This document shows positions 36,060-43,672 of a stretch of DNA of 64,000 bases, piece by piece. This DNA is from Actinomadura sp. NBRC 104425. Lineage in GTDB: Bacteria > Actinomycetota > Actinomycetes > Streptosporangiales > Streptosporangiaceae. The stretch is from assembly GCF_030269545.1 (NCBI RefSeq), contig NZ_BSTN01000013.1, forward strand, positions 124,001 through 188,000, read 5' to 3'. How positions within the stretch are numbered: position 1 is the first letter of the stretch; each line of letters begins with the position of its first letter. Below the pieces are notes generated by a model. It worked only from the letters and a program-made list of their open reading frames with translations. It had not been told where the DNA came from and did no database searches. The position numbers and the translations under genes are program-made.

Positions 36060-37292
36060 TCAGGCGGTGGTGACCTCGCGGTCGAGGGCGCTGCCCTTCA
36101 CCCAGCGGTTCCAGCTCATCTGGTAGTAGCTCCACCCGTTGTTCCACTCCAGGCGGCGCGCACTGCCGGTGATGATCACGATGTCACCCCGGTAGGACCA
36201 GTTGTAGAACCACTTGGCGTAGGCGGGCGGGGAGTTGACGCAGCCGTGGCTGACGTTCTGGCGCCCCTGCGCCCACACGGTGCTGGCCATGGAGTGGACG
36301 TACTCGCCGCTGTTGGAGATCCGCACGGCCCACGGGATGACCTCCCGGTAGCCGCCGTTCTTCTTGTCGTCGGGGTCGACGCCCATCCACTCCGACGTCA
36401 TGATCGCCGGGTTCTCCTTGCCCATGGTCAGGTGGATGCCGCTGGTGGTCAGGAAGGTGTCGACGCCGTTGACCACCCGGCCGCCCCGCCCGGCGCTGAT
36501 CGGCCAGCTCTTGACCCGCTGGCCGTTGCTGGTGACGACCATCCGCTTGGTCTTGGTGCTGACCCTGGACACGTGCGCGTCGCCGACGGTGAACCGGCGG
36601 GCCGCGTCGTTCACCCCGTAGGTGCGCTTGCCCGCCTTGACCCCGGCCAGCCGGGCGCGGAAGGTGACCGTCTGGTTGGCCTGCCAGTAGGTGCCGTTCT
36701 TGGTACGGAAGATCACCTGGTTGGGGGCCGTCCAGTACCACGCGCCGGTGGCGGGCTTGGTGGACTTGACCTCCAGCGCCTGCTCGACCGCGCGCTTGTC
36801 CTCCACCGCGCGGTTGAACGTCACGATGATCGGCATGCCGACGCCGACCTTCTCGCCCTGCATGGGCGTCACGTCGGAGATGCTCAGCGCGACCGGCGCC
36901 TTCATCGTGGTGAAGGTGCTCTGCACGCTGGTGCTCTTGCCCTTCGGGCTCTTGGCCACCGCCGTCACCTGGTACTGGCTGCCCGGCCGCAGGGTGCGCG
37001 ACTGCCAGCTGGTGCGGTCCTGCGACAGCTGCCCCTCCACCGGCTTGCCCTTGCGGGTCAGCGTGACCTTCTCGATCGTGCCGCCCGTCACCCGGACCGT
37101 CACGCCCTGATCGGGGCGGGCCTGCCCGCTGCCGTTGCCGGGGGTGATCGTCACCTGCGGGGCGCCGGCCTCCCCCTTGCCGCCGACGGTGACCCCGTCG
37201 CCTTCCTCACCGCCCGAGCAGGCCGCCAAAAGCAGCAGCGCCCCCGTCACACCCGCGCCCGCCCGAACTCCTGCGGAAACCCTCCGCTGCAC
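36060..37292 (-). CDS. L,D-transpeptidase lipoprotein, first copy (Ig-like plus YkuD)
   Basis: A 410-residue envelope enzyme. The lipoprotein signal ends ALLLLAAC (Cys near residue 25). Two Ig-like beta domains (about 45-135 and 135-245) precede the YkuD catalytic domain (about 245-375). The active-site segment VSHGCVN holds the nucleophilic Cys, with a conserved His earlier in GEYVHSMAS. A C-terminal Trp-rich tail (EWNNGWSYYQMSWNRWVKG) is typical of the mycobacterial LdtMt2 group. It makes 3-3 peptidoglycan cross-links resistant to most beta-lactams. The second copy lies 177 bases upstream on the same strand. Confidence 0.94.
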   Translation of the reverse strand: MQRRVSAGVRAGAGVTGALLLLAACSGGEEGDGVTVGGKGEAGAPQVTITPGNGSGQARPDQGVTVRVTGGTIEKVTLTRKGKPVEGQLSQDRTSWQSRTLRPGSQYQVTAVAKSPKGKSTSVQSTFTTMKAPVALSISDVTPMQGEKVGVGMPIIVTFNRAVEDKRAVEQALEVKSTKPATGAWYWTAPNQVIFRTKNGTYWQANQTVTFRARLAGVKAGKRTYGVNDAARRFTVGDAHVSRVSTKTKRMVVTSNGQRVKSWPISAGRGGRVVNGVDTFLTTSGIHLTMGKENPAIMTSEWMGVDPDDKKNGGYREVIPWAVRISNSGEYVHSMASTVWAQGRQNVSHGCVNSPPAYAKWFYNWSYRGDIVIITGSARRLEWNNGWSYYQMSWNRWVKGSALDREVTTA

Positions 37293-37334
37293 CTCTAACC
37301 TCCAGGACCCCGCCCGTCTACCACCGGAACATTA

Positions 37335-37360
37335 GCGACAAATGAGGGTGTCGATGTCGC
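37335..37360 (-). promoter_or_regulatory. Inverted repeat upstream of the first L,D-transpeptidase gene
   Basis: GCGACA (37335-37340) and TGTCGC (37355-37360) form an inverted repeat in an A/T-richer patch 43 bases before the transpeptidase start. It could be an operator or promoter-proximal site. Evidence is limited to symmetry and position. Confidence 0.35.
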
Positions 37361-37404
37361 CAATCGGGGTATTCACCAAGGCTTGGGCGCAGAGCGAGGC
37401 CGAA

Positions 37405-37442
37405 GGTCGCGGCGGCCGCCGGGGCCGGCGGCCGCCGCGACC
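37405..37442 (-). terminator. Perfect 18-bp hairpin after the second L,D-transpeptidase gene
   Basis: Bases 37405-37422 and 37425-37442 are exact reverse complements, made only of G/C except one T/A pair. The hairpin begins 28 bases past the transpeptidase stop and should separate its transcript from the next co-oriented gene. Confidence 0.8.
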
Positions 37443-37469
37443 GGACGGTCAGGGCCGGCGGCGGCGCGC

Positions 37470-38654
37470 TCAGGACAGGGTGCTGCCCTTCTTCCACTCG
37501 GCGAACGACAGCTGCCAGAAGCTCCAGCCGTTGTCCCACTCGACCTCGCGGGACGTGCCGGTGAGCTCGATCACATCGCCGCGCTGCATGATGTCGTAGT
37601 ACCACTTGGCGTTGGCCGGGCTGACGTTGAGGCAGCCGTGGCTGACGTTGGCCGACCCCTGCGAGCCCACCGACCAGGGCGCCGAGTGCACGTACTCGCC
37701 GCTGTTGGAGAAGCGGACCGCGTAGTTCACCTTCTGCTTGTAGTAGCCCGGGTCGCCGGGCTTGCGGCCCGGCGCCTCCATGACGACCGGGTTGCCCTTC
37801 TCCATCAGCAGGTGGACGCCGCTGGTGGTGGTGTACTCGCGGGTCGTGCCGTTGCCCGCGCTGAACGGGATGGTGCGCAGCTTCTTGCCGTCCCGCGTGA
37901 CGGTCATGTGGTGGCTGTTGATGTTGCCCTTGGTGATCTGCGCGGCGCCGATCTGGATGGTCTCCTGGACGTCCTTGGCGCCGTAGACCCCGTTGCCGAG
38001 GTTCAGCCCGGCCAGCTGGGCGCTGAAGCGGACCCGCTGGTGCGCGGCCCAGTACGTCTCGGTGCGGTAGACGACCTGGTCGGGCGCCACCCACCGCCAG
38101 GCGCCCGCCACCGGCTTCTCCGGCGTCACCTGCAGCGCCCGCTCCACGGCGGCCCGGTTGGTGACCGCCCGGTTGAACCGGACGAAGATCGGCATGCCGA
38201 CGCCGACCTTCTCGCCCGCCACGTTGGGCGTGACGTCGACGATCGACAGCGTCTTGGCCGGCTTCAGCGTGGTGAAGGTGCTGCTCACCGTCTCGGTCTT
38301 GCCGTCGTGGCTGACCTGCGCGGTCACCGTGTAGGAGGTGGCGGGGGTGAGCGTGCGGTCCGACCGCCACGTCTTGCGGTCGGCCGACATCTTCCCGGTG
38401 ATGGTCGAGCCCTTGCCCTGCACGGTGACGTTCTGCAGGGTGCCCTCGGACGCCTTGACCTCGATGGGCCCGTCCGGCCGCACCGAGGCGGCGCCGTTGG
38501 CGGGAGTGATCGTCGCTATGGCCGTCTTGCCGGAGGCCAGCTCCCCCGAGCCGCCGTCGCCGCCGCTGCAGCCCGTGACCAGGACGAGCACGGCACCGGC
38601 GCCTCCGGCCACCGTCAACGCCAAACGACCCTTGTCACCCACGAAAACCACCAC
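37470..38654 (-). CDS. L,D-transpeptidase lipoprotein, second copy (Ig-like plus YkuD)
   Basis: A 394-residue paralogue of the gene at 36060-37292. The lipobox ends VLVTGC (Cys near 29). Two Ig-like domains are followed by YkuD with GEYVHSAPW and VSHGCLN (catalytic Cys) and the tail EWDNGWSFWQLSFAEWKKG. Start GTG 38654 has no strong ribosome site; GTG 38642 is an alternative that keeps the signal peptide. The copies share domain order but differ throughout (VSHGCVN/VSHGCLN, YNWS/YDIM), so the duplication is old and they may differ in timing or substrate. Confidence 0.93.
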   Translation of the reverse strand: MVVFVGDKGRLALTVAGGAGAVLVLVTGCSGGDGGSGELASGKTAIATITPANGAASVRPDGPIEVKASEGTLQNVTVQGKGSTITGKMSADRKTWRSDRTLTPATSYTVTAQVSHDGKTETVSSTFTTLKPAKTLSIVDVTPNVAGEKVGVGMPIFVRFNRAVTNRAAVERALQVTPEKPVAGAWRWVAPDQVVYRTETYWAAHQRVRFSAQLAGLNLGNGVYGAKDVQETIQIGAAQITKGNINSHHMTVTRDGKKLRTIPFSAGNGTTREYTTTSGVHLLMEKGNPVVMEAPGRKPGDPGYYKQKVNYAVRFSNSGEYVHSAPWSVGSQGSANVSHGCLNVSPANAKWYYDIMQRGDVIELTGTSREVEWDNGWSFWQLSFAEWKKGSTLS

Positions 38655-38674
38655 TGTTCTTGAATGTTTGCTTA

Positions 38675-38691
38675 CTCGGAATCCATCCGAG
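38675..38691 (-). promoter_or_regulatory. Inverted repeat just upstream of the second L,D-transpeptidase gene
   Basis: CTCGGA-ATCCA-TCCGAG is a perfect 6-bp inverted repeat centred about 29 bases upstream of the GTG start. It lies in an A/T-richer stretch and may be an operator or a 5' leader hairpin. Confidence 0.4.
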
Positions 38692-38783
38692 AAGGGGAGA
38701 CGCTCCGCCAGAAGGAAAAGTTCGCCGCGTGTGGGAGATGTGACACGTCGGACGAAGGGCTCCCGGGCGGGCCTCCGGAGGGT

Positions 38784-39545
38784 TCAGACGGCCGACGGTG
38801 CGGGCGCGGCGGCGGCCGGGGCCGCGGCGTGCTCGCCGGTGACGTGCCGCAGGCACCGCCGGAAGCCCCACACCGACACCGCCGCGGCGGCCGCGCCCAG
38901 CGCGGTCACCAGGCCGGTGCGCACCCACAGGTACGCGCCGATCGACTCATTGAACAGCATCCACAGGCTGATCAGCGCGTTGGCGAAGAAGACCAGCGAC
39001 CACAGCAGCGAGATGCGCAGGAAGAACCGCCGGACGCGCTCGTGCCGCAGGAACGCCTCGGGCAGCGGCACCATGTCGGTGGCCAGTTTCTGGGCGAGGG
39101 GGCGGCGCAGCGGCACCGACGCCAGGAAGGCCATGCTCACCGCGAGCGTGCCGAGCGTGGGCTGCAGGAAGTACACCACCGCGCTGTGCGTGGCGGCCGC
39201 CAGGGCCGCCCGGACGGTCACGCCGAGCGCGGCCAGCACCAGCATCGCCGACACGCCGTGGCCGCGCCACCAGCGCCAGGCGATCCCGCCGTAGACCCAG
39301 GTGACGGCGGCGGCCAGCCCGCCGTTCAGGCCGAGCAGCGCGAACGCGGCGTAGAACACCGCGACCGGCGCGATGACGCCCTCGACGAAGCGCGGCAGGG
39401 CGTGCCGGAGCAGCGTCGTCAGGCGGGGCATCTCGACGGCGTGGCGGCCGGCCCGGCACGCGGGGGACGGCCCCGTGGAGGCCGGGTCTGCGGAGCTCGG
39501 GTCTGCGGAGCTCGGGTCTGCGGAGGGTGCGGAAGGTGCGTCCAT
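38784..39545 (-). CDS. VC0807-like integral membrane protein
   Basis: A 253-residue protein from ATG 39545; GTG 39590 or 39602 would lengthen a disordered N-terminus. The first 40 residues are Pro/Ser/Ala/Asp repeats coded by a 15-bp tandem repeat. The conserved part starts at RLTTLLRHALPRFVEGVIAP and has about six hydrophobic segments, with QPTLGTLAVSMAFLASVPL and QKLATDMVPLPEAFL between them. It resembles VC0807-family proteins, whose function is unknown. It is the upstream neighbour of the L,D-transpeptidase pair on the same strand. Confidence 0.75.
   Translation of the reverse strand: MDAPSAPSADPSSADPSSADPASTGPSPACRAGRHAVEMPRLTTLLRHALPRFVEGVIAPVAVFYAAFALLGLNGGLAAAVTWVYGGIAWRWWRGHGVSAMLVLAALGVTVRAALAAATHSAVVYFLQPTLGTLAVSMAFLASVPLRRPLAQKLATDMVPLPEAFLRHERVRRFFLRISLLWSLVFFANALISLWMLFNESIGAYLWVRTGLVTALGAAAAAVSVWGFRRCLRHVTGEHAAAPAAAAPAPSAV
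39484..39525. repeat. 15-bp tandem repeat (about 2.8 copies) inside the VC0807-like gene
   Basis: GGGTCTGCGGAGCTC is repeated at 39484-39498 and 39499-39513, with a partial third copy at 39514-39525. It encodes repeated Ser-Ser-Ala-Asp-Pro units in the disordered N-terminus, and keeps frame because the unit is 15 bases. Confidence 0.85.
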
Positions 39546-39732
39546 GAAGCGCTGCGAATCGGCTGGGTCCGGGCGGGCGGAGCTGGTCACGCCCCGCCCC
39601 ACGGTACGGGATGCCGCGCACCGGACTGCACGGTTTCGCCCCGATTGGCCGCCATGCCGACGCCTCCCTCCGGCGGTGTGCCGTCACGGTGGGGTTCGGG
39701 CCGGGCGACGGGGAGGTTCAGCCGAACGCGAT

Positions 39733-40692
39733 TCAGCCGAGCAGGGTTCGGCCCGGCTCCCCGTCCGGTTCGTCGGGCAGGACGGGCGGGACGTTCCGCG
39801 CGGCCGCGTAGATGGCGCGCAGCGTCACCGCGACCGAGGGGCGGCGCACGCTGGCCGCCCGCGTCACCGCGTACACGTCGCGGGTCAGGTCGCAGTCGGG
39901 GATGCGGCGCACCGCCACGTTGCGGTCGCCGGCCGCCAGCGCCAGCGCCGGGATCGCGGCGATGCCGATGCCGCGCGCCACCAGGCTGAGGATGGTGTGC
40001 AGGCCCTCGAACTCCCACGGGATGGGCCGCCGCCCGCCCACGGTGTCCAGCAGCCGGTCGACGGCCTGGCGGGACGGCTCGCCGGTGGGCGCGGCCATCC
40101 ACGCCTCCTCGCGCAGCTCCTGCAGGTCGACAGGCCTGGCGGGGTCGGCCATGGGGTGGCGGGCCGGCACCGCCAGCACCAGCGGGTCGCGGCACAGGTG
40201 GAAGAACTTCAGCGTGGCGGGGGCGTGCGCGGCCAGCTTGCCGGTCCAGTCGTCGACGAGCGCGATGTCCACCTCGCCGCTGCGCACCTGGCGGATGCCG
40301 TCGCCCGGCCGGGTCTGCCGCAGCACGAACGTCAGCTCCGGGTGGTCGGCCAGGCTGCCGGCCAGCGCCGGGGCGAACGCCACGGCGGCGGTCGGGAAGG
40401 CGGTGACGACCACCCGGCCCATGGGGGCGTCGGCGTTGGCCGACAGCTCGGCCTCGGCGGCCTCGACCAGGGTGAGGATCTCCTCGGCGCGTTCGGCCAG
40501 GCGGCGCCCGGCGTCGGTGAGCTCGGCGCTGCGGGCGGTGCGGTCCAGCAGCGCCACCCGCGCCTCCCGCTCCAACGCGGCCAGCTGCTGGGAGACCGCG
40601 GAGGGTGTGTAGCCGAGCGCCGCGGCGGTGGCGGCGATGCTGCCCCGGCGGGCGAACTCGGCCAGCAGCCGCAGCCTGCGCACTTCGAGCAT
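39733..40692 (-). CDS. LysR-family regulator, divergent from an aminotransferase
   Basis: A 319-residue LysR protein. The helix-turn-helix (about residues 1-60) has RRGSIAATAAALGYTPSAVSQQ. The effector domain (about 90-300) has GRVVVTAFPTAAVAFAP and VARGIGIAAIPALAL. LysR proteins usually control the gene they diverge from, here the aminotransferase at 40836. The 143-base gap is A/T-richer and holds CATCGA-type repeats near 40712 and 40755 that could be LysR sites. Confidence 0.92.
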   Translation of the reverse strand: MLEVRRLRLLAEFARRGSIAATAAALGYTPSAVSQQLAALEREARVALLDRTARSAELTDAGRRLAERAEEILTLVEAAEAELSANADAPMGRVVVTAFPTAAVAFAPALAGSLADHPELTFVLRQTRPGDGIRQVRSGEVDIALVDDWTGKLAAHAPATLKFFHLCRDPLVLAVPARHPMADPARPVDLQELREEAWMAAPTGEPSRQAVDRLLDTVGGRRPIPWEFEGLHTILSLVARGIGIAAIPALALAAGDRNVAVRRIPDCDLTRDVYAVTRAASVRRPSVAVTLRAIYAAARNVPPVLPDEPDGEPGRTLLG

Positions 40693-40835
40693 CAGCTCAT
40701 CTTATGGTCTGCATCGATGAGACTCGCTTGTGATGACGCTTTTTGTGGGAAAACATCGAGTCGAGCCCGGCCGGGTCACTTGCGGGGATCCCTGTGTAAC
40801 TCTCCGTGTACATCAGCATGCCCTGGAGCATTTGA

Positions 40836-42185
40836 ATGCCAGTCCAGAACGAGTCCACCGAGTCGACCTCCTCCACCGGGTCCAGACCCGCCGGCGCCCG
40901 CCGGGTGCCCCTGTCTCCCACCCTCGCCATCAACGAGGCGATGGCGCGCAAGCGGCGCGAGGGGGTGCGGGTGCTGCCGCTCGGCTTCGGCGAGGCCGGG
41001 CTGCCGATCCACCCGGCGCTGGCGCGCGAGCTCGCGGCCGGCTCCGACCGCGGCGCCTACGGGCCGGTCGCCGGATCGGCGGCCCTGCGCGCCGCCGCGG
41101 CCGGGTACTGGAGCCGGCGCGGCCTGCCCACCGAGCCGGGGATGGTGGTGAGCGGCCCGGGCAGCAAGGCGTTGCTGTTCGGCCTGGTGATGTCACTGGG
41201 CGGTGAGATCGCCATACCGACGCCCAGCTGGGTCAGCTACGCCGCCCAGGCGACGCTGGCCGCCGAGGGGGCGATCCAGGTCGCCACGCCCCCGGGCGAG
41301 GGCGGGGTGCCCAGTCCGGCGCTGCTGGCCGACGCCGTGGTGCGGGCCCGCGGGCAGGGCCGCAGGGTCGCCGGGGTCGTGGTGACGCTGCCGGACAACC
41401 CGACCGGCACGCTGGCCTCCGAGCAGACCGTGCGGCGGCTGTGCGAGGTGGCGCGCGAGCTGGACCTGGTGATCATCTCTGATGAGATCTACCGCGATCT
41501 GGTGCACGACCCGTCCCGCCAGGTGCCGAGCCCGGCGGGGTTCGCCCCCGAGCGCACCGTGGTGACGACGGCGTTGAGCAAGCACCTGGCGGCGGGCGGC
41601 TGGCGGATCGGGGTGGCCCGGCTGCCGGAGGGCCCGATCGGCGAGACGCTGCGCGCCGACCTGCTGGGCGTGGGCAGCGAGATCTGGTCCAGCGCGCCGG
41701 CGCCCATGCAGCACGCGGCCGCGTACGCCTTCTCCGAGCCGCCAGAGCTGGTCGAGCGGGTCGACCGCAGCCGCCGGCTGCACGCCGTGGTGGCCGCCGC
41801 CGTCACCGCCCGCTTCGAGGCGGCGGGGGCGCGCGTCCCGTCTCCGGAGGGCGCCTTCTACGTCTACCCCGACTTCGAGCCGCTGCGCGAGCGCCTGGCC
41901 GCCGACCACGGCGTGCGCACCGGCGCCGACCTGACCGGGCTGCTGCTGGAGCGGTACGGCGTGGGCGTGCTGCCGGGCGCCGCCTTCGGCGACGACGAGG
42001 AGGCGCTGCGCATGCGGGTGTCGTCCAGCCTGCTGTACGGGGAGACCGAGGAGCAGCGCCTGGCGGCGCTGGCCACCCCCGACCCGCTGACGCTGCCCTG
42101 GATCGCCGACTCCCTGGACCGCCTCAGCGAGGTCCTGGAGGCGGTGACCGCCCCGATGCCCCTGGCCGCCCCCGCCAACTGCTGA
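40836..42185 (+). CDS. PLP-dependent class I/II aminotransferase
   Basis: A 449-residue fold type I aminotransferase. It has GAYGPVAGSAALRAAAAGYW (about residues 69-88), substrate-binding LPDNPTGTLAS (Asn near 188), ISDEIYRDLVHD with the PLP Asp and Tyr (about 212-223), and TALSKHLAAGGWRIG with the Schiff-base Lys near 248. GGAG lies about nine bases before ATG 40836. It is probably controlled by the divergent LysR gene. The amino donor and acceptor cannot be named from sequence. Confidence 0.9.
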   Translation: MPVQNESTESTSSTGSRPAGARRVPLSPTLAINEAMARKRREGVRVLPLGFGEAGLPIHPALARELAAGSDRGAYGPVAGSAALRAAAAGYWSRRGLPTEPGMVVSGPGSKALLFGLVMSLGGEIAIPTPSWVSYAAQATLAAEGAIQVATPPGEGGVPSPALLADAVVRARGQGRRVAGVVVTLPDNPTGTLASEQTVRRLCEVARELDLVIISDEIYRDLVHDPSRQVPSPAGFAPERTVVTTALSKHLAAGGWRIGVARLPEGPIGETLRADLLGVGSEIWSSAPAPMQHAAAYAFSEPPELVERVDRSRRLHAVVAAAVTARFEAAGARVPSPEGAFYVYPDFEPLRERLAADHGVRTGADLTGLLLERYGVGVLPGAAFGDDEEALRMRVSSSLLYGETEEQRLAALATPDPLTLPWIADSLDRLSEVLEAVTAPMPLAAPANC

Positions 42186-42299
42186 CCCCGCCGCCTGCCC
42201 ACCCCCGGCGGGGCCGTCCTGAACACCACGGCGGCTCGCCGGTCGCCGTGGCCTCGCCATGTCCAGGCGCACCGCTCTGGCGCGCGCCTGCGAGGGGGG

Positions 42300-42345
42300 C
42301 GGCCGTCCCGGGGCCCGGCGTTGCGAGCCGGCCCCGGGACGGCCG
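42300..42345. terminator. Perfect 16-bp stem-loop downstream of the aminotransferase gene
   Basis: Bases 42300-42315 and 42330-42345 are exact reverse complements with a 14-base loop, beginning 115 bases past the aminotransferase stop. There is no T-run. It is probably the terminator of that transcript, or a bidirectional element. Confidence 0.6.
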
Positions 42346-42399
42346 TGGGGCCCTTGCGTCCGCCGTGTCAGGCGCCGCCGAGGGCCTTGACGACTCGGC

Positions 42400-42687
42400 G
42401 GCCGGCGCCGCCGACGACTGCGGGTTCTGGGCCGCCGCCCGGCGCGCCCGGCGGCCGTGGTCGTCCCCGACCTGCACGGCGTGCCGGCCGCCGTGGCGCG
42501 GGCGCCGGCATCAGCGTGCTGCCGCGCCACCTGTGCGAGGACGAGCCGGCCGCGGGCGCCCCGGTGGCCCTGCCGGAGCCGGAGGATCCGCCCGTCGACA
42601 CCGCCCGCCGGGCGCGCCGGTCCTCCCGGCAATCCGCACGTCGCCCTCGTCCGCGACCACCTGCCGCGGGCCGCAGGCGCCTGGTAG
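42400..42687 (+). pseudogene. Decayed 3' end of a LysR-family regulator gene
   Basis: No intact gene is present, but three pieces in two frames join into a LysR effector-domain C-terminus. Frame A reads VVVPDLHGVPAAVA from 42457. Frame B reads AGAGISVLPRHLCEDEPAAG and PVALPEPEDPPVDTA from about 42498. Frame A resumes with GNPHVALVRDHLPRAAGAW and a TAG stop at 42685-42687. At least two indels are therefore needed, one near 42495 and a compensating one near 42605. Earlier frame-A codons (from about 42400) still fit the family. The DNA-binding half is missing, so this is a relic. Confidence 0.75.
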
Positions 42688-42785
42688 CCCGGCCCCGGAC
42701 GGCGCCTGGAGGGGTACCTGGACAGGGCGGGGAGGGGACACTAGCATCCCGGGCCTATTCAAAAATGTGACTATGGAGGTGCCGG

Positions 42786-43178
42786 ATGAACCCGTTCCGC
42801 AAGGCGGTCGAGCGGGGCGATATCGACGCCCTGCCGGGGATGCTGGCGGAGGACGTCGTGTTCCTCAGCCCGGTGGCGTTCACCCCCTATACCGGCCGCG
42901 CCATGGTCGGCGCGATCCTGCGCGGCGTCGCGCGGGTCTTCGAGGACATGCGCTATGAGCGCGAGTTCGCCGACGAGTCGGGGCGCGGCCACGCGCTGGT
43001 GTTCAAGGCCCGGATCGGCGACCGCGAAATCCACGGGTGCGATTTCCTGCGCACCAATGACGAAGGGCTGATCGAGGAACTGTGCGTCATGGTCCGGCCG
43101 TTGTCGGCCGCCCGCGCCCTCGCCGATGCGATGGCCGCCCAGTTCGAGACGATCCGGCGCGAGGCGCTGACGCCCTAG
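42786..43178 (+). CDS. SnoaL-like / NTF2-fold family protein
   Basis: A 130-residue protein with the cone-shaped NTF2/SnoaL fold pattern. It opens with FRKAVERGDIDALPGMLAEDVVFLSPVAF, continues with a middle GRAMVGAILRGVARVFEDM helix, and ends with strands HALVFKARIGDREIHGCDFLR. Members are small hydrolases, cyclases or binding proteins. No catalytic residues can be assigned. GGAGGT lies just before ATG 42786. It is convergent with the tRNA cluster. Confidence 0.85.
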   Translation: MNPFRKAVERGDIDALPGMLAEDVVFLSPVAFTPYTGRAMVGAILRGVARVFEDMRYEREFADESGRGHALVFKARIGDREIHGCDFLRTNDEGLIEELCVMVRPLSAARALADAMAAQFETIRREALTP

Positions 43179-43205
43179 CCGGCGGCGAATGAGCAGCGAA
43201 TCGAG

Positions 43206-43277
43206 AGCCGCAGCCGGGAGTCGAACCCGGTTCTTCAGGGTGGAAACCTGACGCCTCACCCGCAAGGCTTCTACGGC
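43206..43277 (-). tRNA. tRNA-Gly (anticodon TCC), atypical body
   Basis: A 72-nt cloverleaf folds on the minus strand. Acceptor GCCGTAG/CTGCGGC (one G-T pair), D arm GCCT/AGGC, anticodon stem TCAGG/CCTGA with loop TTTCCAC, and T arm CCGGG-TTCGACT-CCCGG. The anticodon TCC reads GGA. Glycine identity features C2-G71 and discriminator T73 are present. Position 8 is A and position 14 is T, the reverse of the usual T8-A14. CCA is not encoded. The acceptor does not look like the common actinobacterial GCGGGC tRNA-Gly. Confidence 0.85.
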
Positions 43278-43307
43278 ACGGGCGCATCGGCCGCACCCCC
43301 TCGAAAG

Positions 43308-43323
43308 CCCCCTGACCAGGGGG
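43308..43323. terminator. Short hairpin between tRNA-Ala and tRNA-Gly
   Basis: CCCCCTG-AC-CAGGGGG is a perfect inverted repeat; as RNA it forms a 6-bp stem with a 4-base loop. It lies upstream of tRNA-Gly within the 129-base spacer. It may terminate or process the tRNA transcript. A second inverted repeat, GCGTCGGC/GCCGACGC, is at 43332-43339 and 43360-43367. Confidence 0.45.
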
Positions 43324-43406
43324 TTCGGGGGGCGTCGGCACCCCAGTGAAATGACGGGCGCCGACGCGGCCGGCCGGCTTTCCGGCGACCGGATCCGGCC
43401 TTGCCG

Positions 43407-43477
43407 TGGACTCGCGGGGAATCGAACCCCGATCATCTGTGTGCAAGACAGACGTGTTCCCGTTACACCACAAGCCC
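43407..43477 (-). tRNA. tRNA-Ala (anticodon TGC), atypical body
   Basis: A 71-nt cloverleaf on the minus strand. Acceptor GGGCTTG/CGAGTCC includes the G3-T70 pair that marks alanine tRNA, and the discriminator is A. The D arm is GTGT/ACAC, the anticodon stem TCTGT/ACAGA with loop CTTGCAC, and the T arm CGGGG-TTCGATT-CCCCG. The anticodon TGC reads GCA-type alanine codons. CCA is not encoded. Confidence 0.87.
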
Positions 43478-43504
43478 ATTGCGCGGGCGCCGTCGCCCGC
43501 CCCG

Positions 43505-43576
43505 CAGGGGTGACAGGAGTCGAACCTGCTTTTCACTGGTTTTGGAGACCAGTCGCCTAACCGGTGGCTCACCCCC
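43505..43576 (-). tRNA. tRNA-Trp (anticodon CCA), atypical body
   Basis: A 72-nt cloverleaf on the minus strand. Acceptor GGGGGTG/CACCCCT closes with a G1-T72 wobble, and discriminator G73 fits tryptophan. The anticodon stem is CTGGT/ACCAG with loop CTCCAAA (anticodon CCA). The T arm is GCAGG-TTCGACT-CCTGT. The D stem is weak (GCC/GGC, 3 bp) and position 8 is A. It is first in the direction of transcription. The usual single tRNA-Trp of actinomycetes sits near secE/nusG, so this may be an extra copy (inference). Confidence 0.82.
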
Positions 43577-43615
43577 GGCGATCGCTGTCGCCTTCCGGCA
43601 CATCAAGGATGCGCG

Positions 43616-43664
43616 GGCCCGCGATCCGCCGCAATTGTTTTTCCAGGGCGGGCGATCGCGGGCC
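43616..43664 (-). terminator. Stem-loop downstream of the thioesterase gene
   Basis: GGCCCGCGATC (43616-43626) and GATCGCGGGCC (43654-43664) form a perfect 11-bp stem that continues with CGCC/GGCG after a small bulge. The loop contains an A/T-rich run (AATTGTTTTT). It begins 9 bases past the thioesterase stop and lies before the tRNA cluster, so the tRNAs probably have their own promoter. Confidence 0.7.
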
Positions 43665-43672
43665 GCCCCCGG

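Noticed and set aside
42321-42770. A 149-codon plus-strand open frame in the gap after the aminotransferase
   Set aside because: It is Arg/Pro-rich outside one segment, lacks a ribosome site, and its only sensible part is the middle of the decayed LysR fragment, so it is not a gene.
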